DNA of 64,000 nt from Granulosicoccus sp. (GTDB taxonomy: Bacteria > Pseudomonadota > Gammaproteobacteria > Granulosicoccales > Granulosicoccaceae), in the NCBI GenBank assembly GCA_023301795.1, contig JALZVU010000020.1, positions 1 through 64,000 on the forward strand, given 5' to 3'. Positions 8,691 through 23,600 of the stretch are shown here, piece after piece. Position 1 is the first letter of the stretch; every line of letters begins with the position of its first letter. A program made the position numbers and the translations under genes. The notes below the pieces were generated by a model that made no database searches, had not been told where the DNA came from, and saw only the letters and a program-made list of their open reading frames with translations.

Positions 8691-11600
8691 CTAACCGTTC
8701 AAGATTAACTGCACCCCATTATCCCATTCAACATTACGTACGTTACCGGTTATGGTGTCACTGTTAATCAGAGATCCGGACTGCTCCAGCACCAACACAT
8801 CAGCCAAGGCAATTTTTGCAGTATCCACCTCAATGGTCAGCGAGTCACCGCTACCGGCAATACTGGAAATATCGTTATTGCCAATATCGAATGTATCCGC
8901 TCCCGTCAAATCGGTATTGGTGAAATCGATAGTTTGTATATCGCTGAATATTGCAGCAAGATCAACCCCATCTATGCCGCCATTGTCACTAAGATCATCG
9001 CCTGATAAGGCATCAACAATAGCCACTGTATCGCTTCCGCCAGAGCCGTCAACAGTCACGGCAGATAACGCATCGATGTCAAAACTCATAAGATCATCTT
9101 GAGCCGTAAGCACGAATCCTTCAATACTATTTAATGTGTCTGTATCGGCTCCCTGCTCAACCTCACCTGACGTACCGCGCACCAAACCACCCGTTACAGC
9201 GTCGCCAGAAGCTGACAGATCGAGCGCGTCAGTACCGCTACCACCTAGTAGAACATCGCTGCCAGATCCACCATCGAACGTATCGTTGCCTGCATTTCCT
9301 GAAAGCGTATCACTGCCCGCGCCACCGGTAAGCTGATCATTGCCCAAGCCACCGTTTAATACGTTGTTGGCACTGTCGCCTGTCAACGAATCATCACCGT
9401 CTGTACCAGTAACATTTTCAATATTTCTCACGGTATCGTCATCGGAACCTACGACTGATACAAGCGAGGCTGTGCTGCCATTGAGCGTCACACTCACAGA
9501 ATTAGCGCTACCATGAGAGCTGTAGTCCAGCGTGTCGACACCAGAGCCGCCATCAATGGTGTCTATACCAGCACCTGCAATGATGAAATCATCACCGGCA
9601 TCGCCTGCAATACTGTCAACTCCTGCACCGCCATCCAGTGAGTCATCACCTGCCCCACCAATAAGGCTATCGTCACCGTCTCCTCCAGTCAGGGTATCGT
9701 TGTCGAATCCACCATCAATCGTATCGTTGCCGATTCCACCATCCAGGGTATCATCGCCATCATTGCCAAAGAGGATATCCGTACCTGACCCGCCAATAAT
9801 ATCATCGACGCCATCACCACCAGTGATGGTATCGTTATCAGCACCGCCATCTAGGGTATCGTTGCCGAAACCACCTGAAATGTTATCGTCGCCAGCAAAG
9901 CCACTGAGCTGATCGTTACCACTTTCACCTTGTAACAGGTTGTTGTTGGTATCACCGTTGATAACATCGGTACCACCGCTGCCCACAACGTTCTCAATGT
10001 TACTGATAAAATCCTGGTCAGAATTACCCACCAGCGCTGTGGCAACGCTTGCACCATTCAGCGTTAAATTGACCGTTGTGGCGGTAGCATGTGAGCTGTA
10101 ATCGAGCGTGTCGGTATCCGCACCTCCATCAATCGTATCGCTACCCTCTCCACCACTGAGCCTATCATTGCCAGCACCACCAGTGATGACATTGGCATTG
10201 GCATCCCCGTTGATAGTATCCGCTCCGTCAGTGCCCACAACATTCTCAACATTCCTGACGCTGTCGTTGCTGGCATCAGTGAGCACTACATTAGCAAGAG
10301 TGCTGCCGTTCAAGGTGACACTCAGCGCCGTTGCCGTAGCATGCGAACTGTAGTCCACGGTGTCGGTATCGGCCCCACCATCAAACGTGTCTGTGCCTTC
10401 CCCTGCAATCAGATCATCATTGCCAGAACCACCCGAGACCGTATTAACGCCTTCCCCACCGGTGAGAACATCATTGCCACTGCCGCCAATCAGGGTATCG
10501 TTACCCGCACCACCTTCCAGCGTATCCTCACCTGCATTGCCTGTGAGTTCGTTGTCGTTTGAATCTCCAGTAATACTATCGTCACCACTTGTGCCGACAA
10601 TGTTTTCCACATTACTCACCGAATCCGGACCAGCGCCAGCGCTTACACTAGCCACTGCGACGTTTGCAGCAGCTGCACCGGCTAAGATCACACTAATTGC
10701 CGTAGCAGTACTGTGTGAGCTGTAGTCCAGCGTATCCCTGTCTGCGCCGCCGTTATAGGTATCTGAGCCAAGTCCTGCGATCAGAGTATCGTTGCCAGCA
10801 TCGCCTGATACCGTGTCATCACCTGCACCGCCGGTTAGTATGTCATTACCTGCACCACCGCTCAGATCATCATTACCGCCTGCACCAGACAGAGTGTCAT
10901 CGCCTTGGTCACCGGCTATGGAATTTGAGCCGCTATCGCCGGCTAGTGTGTCGTTGCCGGTAGAGCCGATCAGATCTTCAAAATTAATGACCGTATCGTT
11001 ATCACCACCCACTACAACGGCGTTCGCAATACTTGACCCGTTCAACGTCAAGCTGATGCCCGATACCCCTGACAAACCTGAGTAGTCCAGAACGTCCTGG
11101 CCGTTGCCACCATCTAGGTTGTCACTGCCTGCGCTGGCTATTACCGTATCGTCTCCAGTACCTGCTGATATGGAATCAGCGCCATTACCACCGTCTATAG
11201 TATCGTTGCCGTCTTCGCCAAATAATGTATCACTTCCCGAGCCACCACTGATCTGATCATTACCTGCACCGCCAGACAAGCGGTTGTTACTGGCGTCACC
11301 ATCAATAACATCAGCACCAGATGTACCTACTACATTCTCAACGTTTCTTACTCTGTCGTTGCTTGCACCAGTCAATGATACTGTCGCCTCTATTGTGCCA
11401 TTAAGAGTGACACTGAGCGCTGTTGCTGTGGCATGAAGACTGTAATCCAGTGTGTCTGTATCGGCACCACCATCAAAGATGTCTGCGCCTTCGCCAACCA
11501 GCAATTGATCATCACCAGCACCACCGGAAACAGTATCGTTACCAGCACCGCCAGTGAGAACGTCATTTCCGGCACCACCGTCAAGCGTATCGTTTCCACC

Positions 11601-14600
11601 GGCGCCATCCAGCGTATCTTGACCGGCATCTCCCGATAGTTCGTTACTCAGGGAATCACCGGTAATAACATCGGTACCCACTGTACCGATAACATTCTCG
11701 ATGTTTACCAATGTGTCTGTATCACCACCGGTAACCACCGCGTTTTCTACACTGGCGCCGTTCAAGCTCACAGTAAGACCCGAGACACCTGTCAACCCCG
11801 AATAGTCTACGGTGTCGATACCCGCGCCACCATCCAGTGTATCCGCACCTGCACTTGCAATCAGTAGATCGTTATCATTGCCTGCATTTAGCACATCACT
11901 ATCAGCGCCGCCGTCAAGTGTATCCGCACCATCACCACCTACGAGCAGATCCGCACCACTACCACCCTCAAGAGTGTCATTCCCGGCATCTCCCTGAAGA
12001 ACATCGATACCACCACTACCCGATAGTTGATCATTGCCAGCACCACCTACTAATGTGTTTGCAGCCGAATCACCTATCAGGACATCATCGCCACTTGTGC
12101 CTGTCAGATTTTCGATATTCCGGACCGTATCATCACCAGTACCCGATACGGAGACTGTCGCGTTGGCCGCACCATTGAGAGTGACGTTGACAGCGTTCGC
12201 AGAAGTTCCTGTGCTGTAATCAAGGGTATCTGTGTCATCACCCCCATCAAAGACATTGGCACCGTTGCCCGCAATGATGATATCGTCGCCGTCACCACCT
12301 TCAACTGTATCGTTATCAGCACCACCTTCAAGTACATCATCACCTGCATCGCCCTGCAGCATATCTTGGCCAGCGCCACCGGATAAGGTATCGTTACCTA
12401 GTCCGCCGATCAAGGTGTTGTCCTCACTGTCACCCGATACAATGTCATCTCCATCTGAGCCAATGATGCTCTCAACATTAGACACTGTGTCATCACTGCC
12501 ACCCGTAACAGAGGCTATTGCAGCGCTACCACCATTCAAACTCAAGTTTACGGCTATACCCGTTAATCCTGAATAATCCAGAACATCCGTACCCGTACCA
12601 CCGTCAATAGTGTCAGAGCCGTCGCTGGCTATCAGTGTGTCGTCTCCAGCACCGCCTTCGAGTGAGTCTGCATTGTCACCACCATCCAGCGTATCGCTAC
12701 CGTCACCACCAAGCAATGTATCAATACCGGCGTTGCCTGTTAGTGTATCGCCGCCTGCACCGCCGATAAACGTATTATCGCTGCCATCACCGATGAGTGT
12801 GTCTGCACCTGATGTGCCGGTTATATTTTCAATGGACTGTAGCGTGTCGACTCCATCGCCGGATACCGTGGCGATAACAGCATTGGTGCCATTGAGTGTG
12901 ACACTGACCGAATTTGCACTTATCTGAGCGCTATAGTCAAGAGTATCCGAACCTGCTCCACCATCAAATAGATCAGCACCATCTCCAGAGCTAAACTGAT
13001 CATTACCCTCATCACCACGAACCGTATCGTCACCGGTACCGCCCACAAGGACGTCATTACCCAGGCCTCCAGTCAGTATGTCGTCGTCGGCACCACCATC
13101 CAGGTTGTCATCTCCTGCATCGCCTTGCAGATTATCCAGACCCGCACCACCGGTTAGTTGGTCATCATCATCTCCACCCGACAAATTATCATTGTCAGCG
13201 CCGCCCTCGAGCACATCGTTGCCATCGCCACCTGACAAGTCATCAATGCCTGTGCCACCTGTCAGTGTGTCTTCCCCAGCGCCACCATCCAGAATGTCAT
13301 CGCCCGCATTACCGCTGAGCACATCGTTACCGTCATCACCTGTGAGTGAATCATTACCTGAACCACCTACTAAATTGTTAGCACTGCTATCACCCGTTAT
13401 CAGATCATCAGCAGCGGAACCAATAACGTTTTCGATATTGACTACTGAGTCGTCATCAGCATCAGTGATAACGGCATTAACAACATTAGCGCCGTCCAGA
13501 TCCAGAGTCACACCCGTTGATGTCACCAAAGATGAGTAGTCGAGTAAATCGTCACCTGTGCCACCATCAATGATATCACTGCCTACGCTGGCAATAATGG
13601 TATCGTTCCCACTACCACCAATAACCACATCTTGGCCAGCACCGCCATCAAGCACATCGTTACCTATAAAGCCATCCAAGTTGTTATTCAGTGCATCGCC
13701 CGTGATAGTGTCGTCGCCAACCGTACCAACCACATTTTCAAAACCTGAAATAGTGTCGTTGTCACCACCATCTATAGTGACGACTACCGCGTTACTACCA
13801 TTTATTGCAACACTAATGCTGGAAACGGTATACAAAGAATAATCAATCGTATCCTCACCCACGCCACCATCCAGAATATCAGCACTGGTACTGGCAAAAA
13901 AGTAATCATCTCCATCAGCACTGGATAAAACATCAATTCCTGATGAGGTACGAATAGTGTCATCCTGAGCAGTCAGTACATACTGCTCAAACCCACTGAA
14001 GGTATCAAAGAAACCATTGCCATCCACACTGGTACCAGCAATGAAATCGATGTTCAACGTGGTAGTGAATGCGCCATAATCCAGAACATCAGCTGTACCC
14101 GCTCCGCCACTAAGTACGTCATTTCCAGCACTGGCAGTAATGTAATCATCACCAGCGTCGCCATCAATCAGGTTGCGCTCGTCATCACCTGCCAAGGTGT
14201 CATCACCTGCCGAGCCTGTGATATTTTCGATGTCATCGATTGTCTGGTCGTCTTGCCCGTTAACAGTGACGGCAATGATATTAGCGCCGTTGAGTGAGGC
14301 GTTAATGAAATTGCCAGCCCCAAAGCCACTATAGTCAATTGAGTCGTCACCCGTGCCGCCGGATATTACATCAGCGCCTTCAGTGGCTATGAACGTATCA
14401 TCCCCTGCACCACCCAGTAACTCATTTGCAACACTGTTGCCTTCGAAGCTATCGTCAAAGTTCGTACCTTCAATATTTTCAACATTACGAAGCGTATCGG
14501 TGGCTAGACCAGACACGTTCGCAGTACCATCACCACTATCGGCAAGTACTACAGCCACACCGCTATCGGCAGAATCATAATTGACAGTATCAATCTGATC

Positions 14601-17600
14601 ACCGCCATCAATGATTAATCCACCACCATGCACATTGAACATGTCATTACCTTCACCGCCATCAGCCGTGAAAGAATACTCATCGGTGGTTGTAATGATG
14701 TCTGCGCCTGCACCTAGCACAATATCAGCGTCTGAAGCGTTTAGTTCAATAAAGTCATTATCATCGCCAGTATCAATGGTTACACTATCAGCATCGACTT
14801 CTAGCTGATCTTCACCAGCACCTGTTTCTACAACCACACCAGAGAATGAAATAAGAACGATGTCATCGCCTGCATTAGTTTGTAACAGGAGAGTATCAAC
14901 ACCCGTTTCTATCTCGTCGGCACCAGAACCGGTGATTAACGTAGTGATGCCTTCTAGTGTATCAGTGGACCCGATTTTCTCCAAAGTATAACGGCCGCCT
15001 GCATTGTCATTCATGATACTGCTCAAGGCATCCGTCAAGGCGGAATAATCTGCCGTATTATTTCCCGTTGCTCCAAGACTATTGTTTATTTGGCCATAAA
15101 ACGAATCATTACCTCCAGAACCGAAAAATATATCGTTACCTGATAGACCAAAGAAAACGTTTGTTGCGCTATCCCCCTGGAAGGTGTCGTTGCCATCGGT
15201 TCCAGTAATACTCTCTATGTTGACGACAGTATCGTCGTCCCCTCCATTGACGGCAATGGTGCTCACCGTACTACCATTCAGGTTCACATCTACACTGTCA
15301 ATGCCGGACAAACCACTATAGTCAACCCTGTCGTTGTTACCACTTCCACCATCTATGGTGTCTGAGTCCTCGCTTGCAATAAAAATGTCGTTGTTTGCGC
15401 CTCCGAACAGTAGATCATCACCGGTACCGCCATCAATCGTGTCAACACCAGCATCACCATTGAGAATATCTACACCTTCATTGCCAAACAGCTGGTCGTT
15501 GCCACCACTTCCTGATATCTCATTATCAGAAGCATCCCCCGTCAAGATATCGTTCCTGGAACCCCCAATCAGGTTAGTGAAATTAATCAGTTGATCAATT
15601 TCGCCCGATGATCCTACAGCTGCTGTAAAAGCGCCATCTATCGCAGAGCTCATGTCAGCAACCACCTCTTGGTTTATGGTCGCAAACGTGGCTGTGTTTT
15701 CGCCTGTGCCCCCATCCAGAATATCGTCACCCAGATTGCCACCGAGTATGTCGTCACCTGCCAGACCTTGCAAATGATTAGACAGTGTATTGCCCAAAAG
15801 TGTATCGTCACCGCTACTGCCGATAATGTTCTCTATGTTGCGAAGCTGATCATTATCACCACCCGTCAAAGAAGCTGTCGAATAGGTAGTACCTCTTAAC
15901 GTTAAAGACACTGCGGTAACACCTGCCAGGGTAGAGTAATCGATGGTATCACTGCCATCCCCCCCATCAATGTCATCTATACTTGCAGAAGCTGTGAAGA
16001 CATCGTCTCCCAGCTCACCACGCAATACGTTGACTGAAGTGTTACCCGTTATGACGTCATCAAAATCCGATCCAACAATGTTTTCGATACTGATATAAGT
16101 ATCTGTACCACTATCACCATCATCGGTAGCAGTGTTGGCATCTAAATCCGCCACAACACCTGCAGTTGCATTATCATATTTGACTGTATCGGTGCCATCT
16201 CCTCCGTCCAGGATATCGACGCCAGCCCCTCCCGAAAGCTCATCGTCTCCTGCCAGACCTTCAAGTATATTGTCACGATCATCGCCCACCAGTGTGTCAT
16301 TTCCTGCAGTGGCAGTAATATTTTCCACTCCCGATAGAAGATCAGCTGTGAGACCGTCAAGAATAGCTGTAGTCAGGGAATCTCCAAGTAGTGTCACTGA
16401 CAGCGATGCAACGCCAACAGTACTGGAGTAGTCAGCCGTATCAATATCAGCACCTCCGAAATACGTATTCTGCCCACCAGTGCCCAGAAACGTATCAGCA
16501 CCTGCTTCGCCATACACAACATTCGTTCCCAAACCACCAGACAGCGTATCGTTACCTGCGCCACCCCAGATTGTATTGTCGTTAGTATCGCCAGTGACAG
16601 TGTCATCGCCATCAGTGGCTATTATCTGTTCGACGTTGGCGACGGTATCGTTACCCACTCCTGACCCACTAACCGTGACATCAGCTGCAGCGCCTGCAGT
16701 CAGTGTGACATTGATAGCAGTGGCCCCGGCATGCACGCTGTAGTCGAGTAAATCAACATCATTACCCCCGTTTATCGTGTCAGCACCATTACCTGCATGG
16801 ATGATGTCTTCGCCGCGACCACCTGAGATTTCATCATCGCCCTCACCACCGATCAGCGTATCATCACCATTGTTCCCGAAGAGCGCATCGTCGCCATCGC
16901 CACCGTCCAGGGTATCGTCATTTCCACCACCCAGAAGCCGATCGTTTCCTTCTGCACCACTAAGAATATCTTGTCCGGTAGCGCCTTCCAGGGTGTTATC
17001 ACTTGCGTCACCTGTGATGACATCATTACCACCAGAACCTTCAATGTTTGAGAAATTGGCTGCGCTATCAATTTCTCCACCATTGTGCGTAATGCTGAAG
17101 AACCCACCAGTAACGTTGGCCATATTCGTGGTAATACCCAAACTGCTGTCAGAAAAGCTCAGCGTGTTGATACCGGTGCCACCATCAAGCGTATCGTTAG
17201 ACAAACCACCGCGTATATGGTCATCACCACCGCGCCCCTCAATGATATTAGCGTTGCCACCGCCCCTAATGTCGTCGTTACCCTCTGTACCGATAACATT
17301 CTCGATAGCTTCCAGAGTATCGTCATCTGCACCATCCAGCGTTGCAGTTACTAAACTATCCCCATTTAGCTGCACAGAGATAAAGTTAATGCCGGTTTCC
17401 TGGGAATAATCCACAGTGTCCAGACCTGCGCCACCGTCAAGAGCATCCGCTCCTGCACCTCCTACCAATACGTCAGCCCCGGCACCACCTTCCAATACGT
17501 TGTTGGCAATGTCCCCTACAATAGTGTCGTCGCCGCCAGAACCCCTTACATTTTCAACTTCACTAACCGTATCTGTACCATCACCATTAACAGTGACAAA

Positions 17601-20600
17601 CGAGACAGTGCCGGTATTGAGCTCCACTGAAATACCTTCTCCGACTCCAAAGCCTGAGTAATCAATAGTGTCGATGCCTGCACCACCAATCAGCGTGTCA
17701 GCCCCACCACGCCCTTCAAGCCAGTCATTACCATCACTTCCCTCGAGTTGATTAGCAAAGCCATCGCCTGTCAGAGTATCGTTACCAGCACTGCCGATGA
17801 TATTTTCAATACCAATGGCGAAATCATTTGACCCACCACTCACAGTTATCGTTGTGGTAGATGCACCTGAGAGCGTTGCATCGATAGAATTAACACCTGC
17901 CAGCGATGAATAATCAACTGTGTCCGTATCGCCACCACCGTCATAGGTGTTCTCACCATCACTGGCGATAAAGGTATCGTTACCTTCTCCACCCGATAAC
18001 ACGTCTCGCCCTGCGCCACCATCCAGAGTATCGTTACCAGCCAGCGCACTGAAGATATTATTCTGGGCATCACCCACCAGCAAATCATCACCTGATGTAG
18101 CAATGATATTTTCAATCGACGATATCGTGTCGTCATCTGCCCCACCGATCACCTGAACCGTTGAAGCCACAGCGCCAGTCAATGCCACGTTGATAGAGCC
18201 AGCACCTGCCAAGCCAGAGTAGTCAAGTGTGTCTGATCCCAGTCCGCCATCCAGCACATCGGCACCCTGACTCGCCGATAACTCATCATCACCGTCCAGC
18301 GCATTAATTGTGTCAGCGTTAATGGAGCCTATGACAGAATCATCTTGCTCGGTGAGAGTGAACAATTCAAACCCTGTGAACAGATCCGTACTGCCATCTG
18401 CTGTATAGGTGGCAGTACCTGCAACCAGATTCAATTCAATGCCGCTGCCACTCAATTCATCAAAGCGCAACTCATCGCCCAGCACGTGAGCGCCGCCGTC
18501 CAATGTGTCACTACCACTGCCTCCGCGAATGATATCATCACCCACCCCACCGCTAACAGCGTTAATACCACTATCACCAGCAAGGTCGTCATCCCCGACA
18601 CTGCCGACCAGATTCTCTACATTTTTCAAGGTATCATTATCACCACCCTGCACTGCAGCAGTAACTTCAACAGGCCCGTTCAATGCAACTGTGACACCAC
18701 TAACACCCACAAGCGCAGAGTAGTCTACTGTGTCCGTGCCGTCAGAGCCATCCAGCGTATCAGTGCCTGCTGATGCAAAAAGCACGTCATCACCGTCTTC
18801 ACCGATCAATTCATTAGCGGTTATATCACCACTGATTGAGTCATCAAAATCGGAACCAGTAACATTATTGATGCTCTCAAGAGTATCAACAAAACCAAAG
18901 CCATCATCTGTTGCAATTTCAGCCGCCAGATCAACTGTGACACCGTCCGCGGCTTCACGATACGTGACCGTGTTGCTTCCAGTACCACCTTGAATCAGAT
19001 CGTTGCCTGAAAACCCTGAAAACTCATCATCGCCAGCTCCTCCAACCAGTGTATTAGATCCAGATCCACCCTCGAGCACATCATTAAAGGCTGAACCAGT
19101 CAGATTCTCGATATCAATCAGGGAATCAGTACCGCCGTCACCATCATTGGTTGCGGCGCTCTCGTCGATGCTGGCTCGAACACCTGAGGTTGCCGCTGAG
19201 TAGTCAACCGTGTCCACGCCGATACCGCCATCAAGCGTGTCGTTACCAGCGGCACCCACTAGAACATCATCACCCGCATCGCCAGAAAGTACATTAACTC
19301 CACTATCACCAATAATACTGTCGGCACCTGCAGATCCTGTAACATTTTCAATCTGAATCAGGGTATCCGATGTGCCTTCACCATCATCACTGGTTTCATT
19401 GGCGGACAGATCAACAACGATGGCATTGGATGCCTGTCGGTAATCGATTGTATCTTGTCCAGCCCCACCATCGAGTATGTCGTCGCCCCCACGCCCATCG
19501 AGCACATCGTTTCGATTACCGCCGATTAGAATATTTTCAGCCGCATCACCCACGATCGTATCGTCAAATACAGTACCGGTAACATTTTGAATCTGGGTGA
19601 GCGTATCGCTACTTCCATCACCATCATCACTCGCCTGCTCTGCAGTCAAATTGACATTAATGCCACTACTCGCAGCACTGTAGTCCACTGTGTTAACGCC
19701 TAACCCTCCTATCAGGACGTCCTGGCCTGCCGCACCACGAAGCACATCATCACCTGCACCTGCATCAATACGATTGTCTTGCAGCCCCCCGCTCAGATCA
19801 TCATCAAAGGCAGAACCTGTGAGATTCTCAATCTCACGCAGGGTGTCAGATGCACCATCCCCGTCATCAACTGTGAAGTTTGCGGCAAGACTCGATGTGA
19901 CTCCAGCATTGGCGTCTGCATAGCTGGCCGTATCGACACCTGCATCTCCATCGAGTACATCAACACCTTCACGCCCAATAAGTTCATCATTACCCACTCC
20001 GCCTTCAAGTGTGTTGGACAAGTTGTTTCCAGCTAGCGTGTCATCCTCGGATGAACCAACGATGTTCTCTACATTGATGATTGTGTCAGCTGACAGGTAA
20101 CCATCGGCGGTAGCCACGCCTGCAGCCAGATCAACGTTAACCGCATCTGGCGCTGCACTGTAATCAACGGTATCTGATAAGCCAGCACCACCATCCAGAA
20201 TGTCATTTCCACCGGCACCAATCAGCGTGTCGTTACCCTCAGCTCCTTCAAGCCGGTTAATACCTGCATCACCCGTGAGTTGATCGTTGTTGACTGAACC
20301 CACAATATTTTCAATACCAGACAACGTATCAAAACTGCCATCACCGTCATTAGTGGCATTGTTAGTTGTGAGGTTGACCACCACTTGATTAGCAGCCTGC
20401 GAGTAGTCAGCTGTATCACCTGTGCCTGCACCACCTTCCAACACATCAATGCCGCCAGCGCCGCGCAGAAAGTCGTCACCTACCCCGCCACTCAGGCGGT
20501 TGTCATCAGCGCTACCCAGCAGCGTATCGTCTTGATCCGAGCCAGTGACATTTTCGATACCAAGCAAGGTATCGCTGTCGCCATCACCATCCTGGCTTGC

Positions 20601-23600
20601 TGTCTCGTTCGACAGATCTACCGAAACATTGCCGTTTACAACCGAATAATCGGCCGTATCCAGTCCCGTCCCACCATCCAGCACATCCGTGCCTGCGCCA
20701 CCTTGCAGGGTGTCCGCGCCCGCATTACCCAGTAAACTGTTATCACTGGCATCACCACTCAACACGTCGTCAAAGTTCGAGCCCGATAGATTTTCTATGC
20801 CCGATAGCGTGTCGCTTCCACCTTCACCATCGTCGCTTGCCTCGCCGTCTTGCAAACTGACGTTGACACCGCCTCCCGATCTTGAATAGTTGGCTGTATC
20901 AATTCCCAGCCCACCAATGAGCGTGTCGTCACCCGCCAGACCTTGCAGAAGATCGTTGCCTGATTCGCCGTCGAGCGTATTGTCATTATTATCACCTGTG
21001 AGCACATCATCACCAGTGCTGCCTATCAGGTTCTCAATATTGGAAATCGTGTCGTCATCACCACCATCAACATTAACTGTAATGGTGCTAGCGCCATTCA
21101 ATACGGCAGTCACGCCGTTCACGCCGGTGAGACCCGAGTAATCCAGCGTATCCGAACCGCTTCCACCATCGATAGTATCGAGCCCCTCTGAGGCGCTTAA
21201 ACGATCGTTACCATCACCACTGTCAATGCTGTTAGCCGCAGCATCACCCGCAATCAGATCATCAACATCAGAACCGATAACGTTCTCGACATCAATGATG
21301 GTATCGACACCCGAGTACCCATCAGCATTGGCCAAACCTGCAGCAAGATCAACGTCAATGCCATTAAGCGCAGCACTGTAATCAACCGTATCAGATGTAC
21401 CGGCACCACCATCAAGAATGTCGTTTCCATCTTTCCCTACGAGCGTGTCATTACCTGCACGGCCTTCAAGATGGTTACCTTGTTCATCCCCTGTTATCGT
21501 GTCGTTACCATCTGTCCCAATAACATTCTCGATGGATGCAACCTGATCATTCGTACCACCAGTGACCTGAACGGTTGATAGATTGTTACCCGATAGCGTC
21601 ACGTTAATACGTTGCACACCGGAAAGCACTGAATAATCTACTGTATCCACGCCGGTACCACCATCCAGGATATCGGTCCCGGCCGAGGCGCCCAGCACAT
21701 CGTCACCAGCCATGGCCTGTACATTGTTCTGCTGATCATCACCTGTAATCTGATCTGAACCAGTCGTACCGATTACATTCTCTACATTGCTAATGGTTTG
21801 ATCAGCACCGCCAGCAACCCCTACCGTGGCTGTGGTAGATCCTGCAAGCGTTACATCAATTGACTGTCCCGTAGACAGGCCAGAGTAATCTGCTGTATCG
21901 ACACCTGCTCCACCATCAATGCTATCGGCACCTTCACTGGCCAATACAAGATCAGAACCGTCACCACCGAGCAATGTATCCACACCCAGGCCACCATCCA
22001 GGGTGTCATTACCTGCACGACCATCAAGTGTGTTGTCCTGATCATCACCAGTTAACATATCGTTACCGCTTGTACCAATGATGTTCTCAATGTCAATTAA
22101 GGTGTCGTTGTCACTGCCATCAACTATCACCGTTGCAGGCGTAGCACTTTGCAAGGTAACCTCAATTGAACCGGCCTCTGCCAGCGTACTGTAGTCGACC
22201 GTATCCGATCCCGCGCCACCACTGATCGTATCAGCACCGATACTGGCAATGAATCGATCTTCACCTGCTAAACCATCCAGCTGGTTTACGTTGGTGTCGC
22301 CGCCGAGCACATCATCACCACCACTACCTATCAGATTTTCGATATTGGTAATGGTGTCATCATCACCACCAGTGACATCGACCGTTACTGTATTCGCGCC
22401 GTTTAACGTCGCTGATACCGCTGTGATGCCCGTTAAACCTGAATAATCCAAAGTGTCTGAACCAGCACCCCCATCGAGAGTATCACTACCCGCTGATGCG
22501 CTTAGCAGATCATCACCTCCGCCGCTAGCAATGGTATTTTCACGGCTATTACCCGCGATCTCATCGTCACCCGCTGACCCGATAACGTTTTCTACATCAA
22601 TAATCGTATCGACGCTGGAGTAGCCATCCGATAATGCAATACCACTACTCAAATCAACGTTGATGGCATCAGGCGCTGCGCTGTAGTCAACAGAATCTGA
22701 CAGCCCTGCTCCACCATCCAGTATATCGTTACCACCAGCACCCACCAGGGTGTCGCTACCGGCCGCACCTTCAAGCCGGTTTTCACCACTGTCACCTGTC
22801 AACTGATCATTGTTGGCAGAACCCACCACATTCTCAATGCCAGACAACGCATCAAAACTACCATCACCGTCATTAGTAGCACTATTGGTGGTCAAGTTGA
22901 CCACCACTTGACTGGACGCCTGAGAATAATCAGCTGTATCACCAGCACCTGCGCCACCTGCCAGCGTGTCAAAACCACCGGCACCTCGCAATAGGTCATC
23001 ACCCAGGCCGCCTGTTAACGTGTTGCTAGCCTCATCGCCAAACAGGGTATCGTCCTGATCAGAGCCCACCACGTTTTCTATGCTAAGCAGTGTATCGCTG
23101 TCGCCATTGCCGTCCTGGCTTGCCGTATCGTTTGATAGATCTACCGACACACTGCCGGTAGTCCCTGAGTAATCAGCAACGTCCTGTCCCGTGCCCCCAT
23201 CGAGCACGTCGACCCCGGCACCACCGCGCAATGTGTCTGCTCCAGCATTACCCAGCAAGGTGTTATCACTATCATCACCTGTCAGCTCATCATCAAAATT
23301 TGACCCAATCAGATTCTCGATACCCGACAGCGTGTCACGTCCGCCATCACCATCACTACTCGCTTCATTGGCTAACAAGCTGACGGTGACGCTGCCACTG
23401 GCCCGCGAGTAACTGGCGGTATCAACACCCAACCCACCAATGAGTGTGTCATCACCCTCTAGACCTTGAACTGTATCGTTACCCAATCCGCCATCCAGCG
23501 TATTGTTGTTGCTATCACCGGTTAGAAAATCATCACCCGTGCTGCCCACCAGATTCTCGATATTGGCAATTGTGTCGTCATCGCCGCCAACCACACTTAC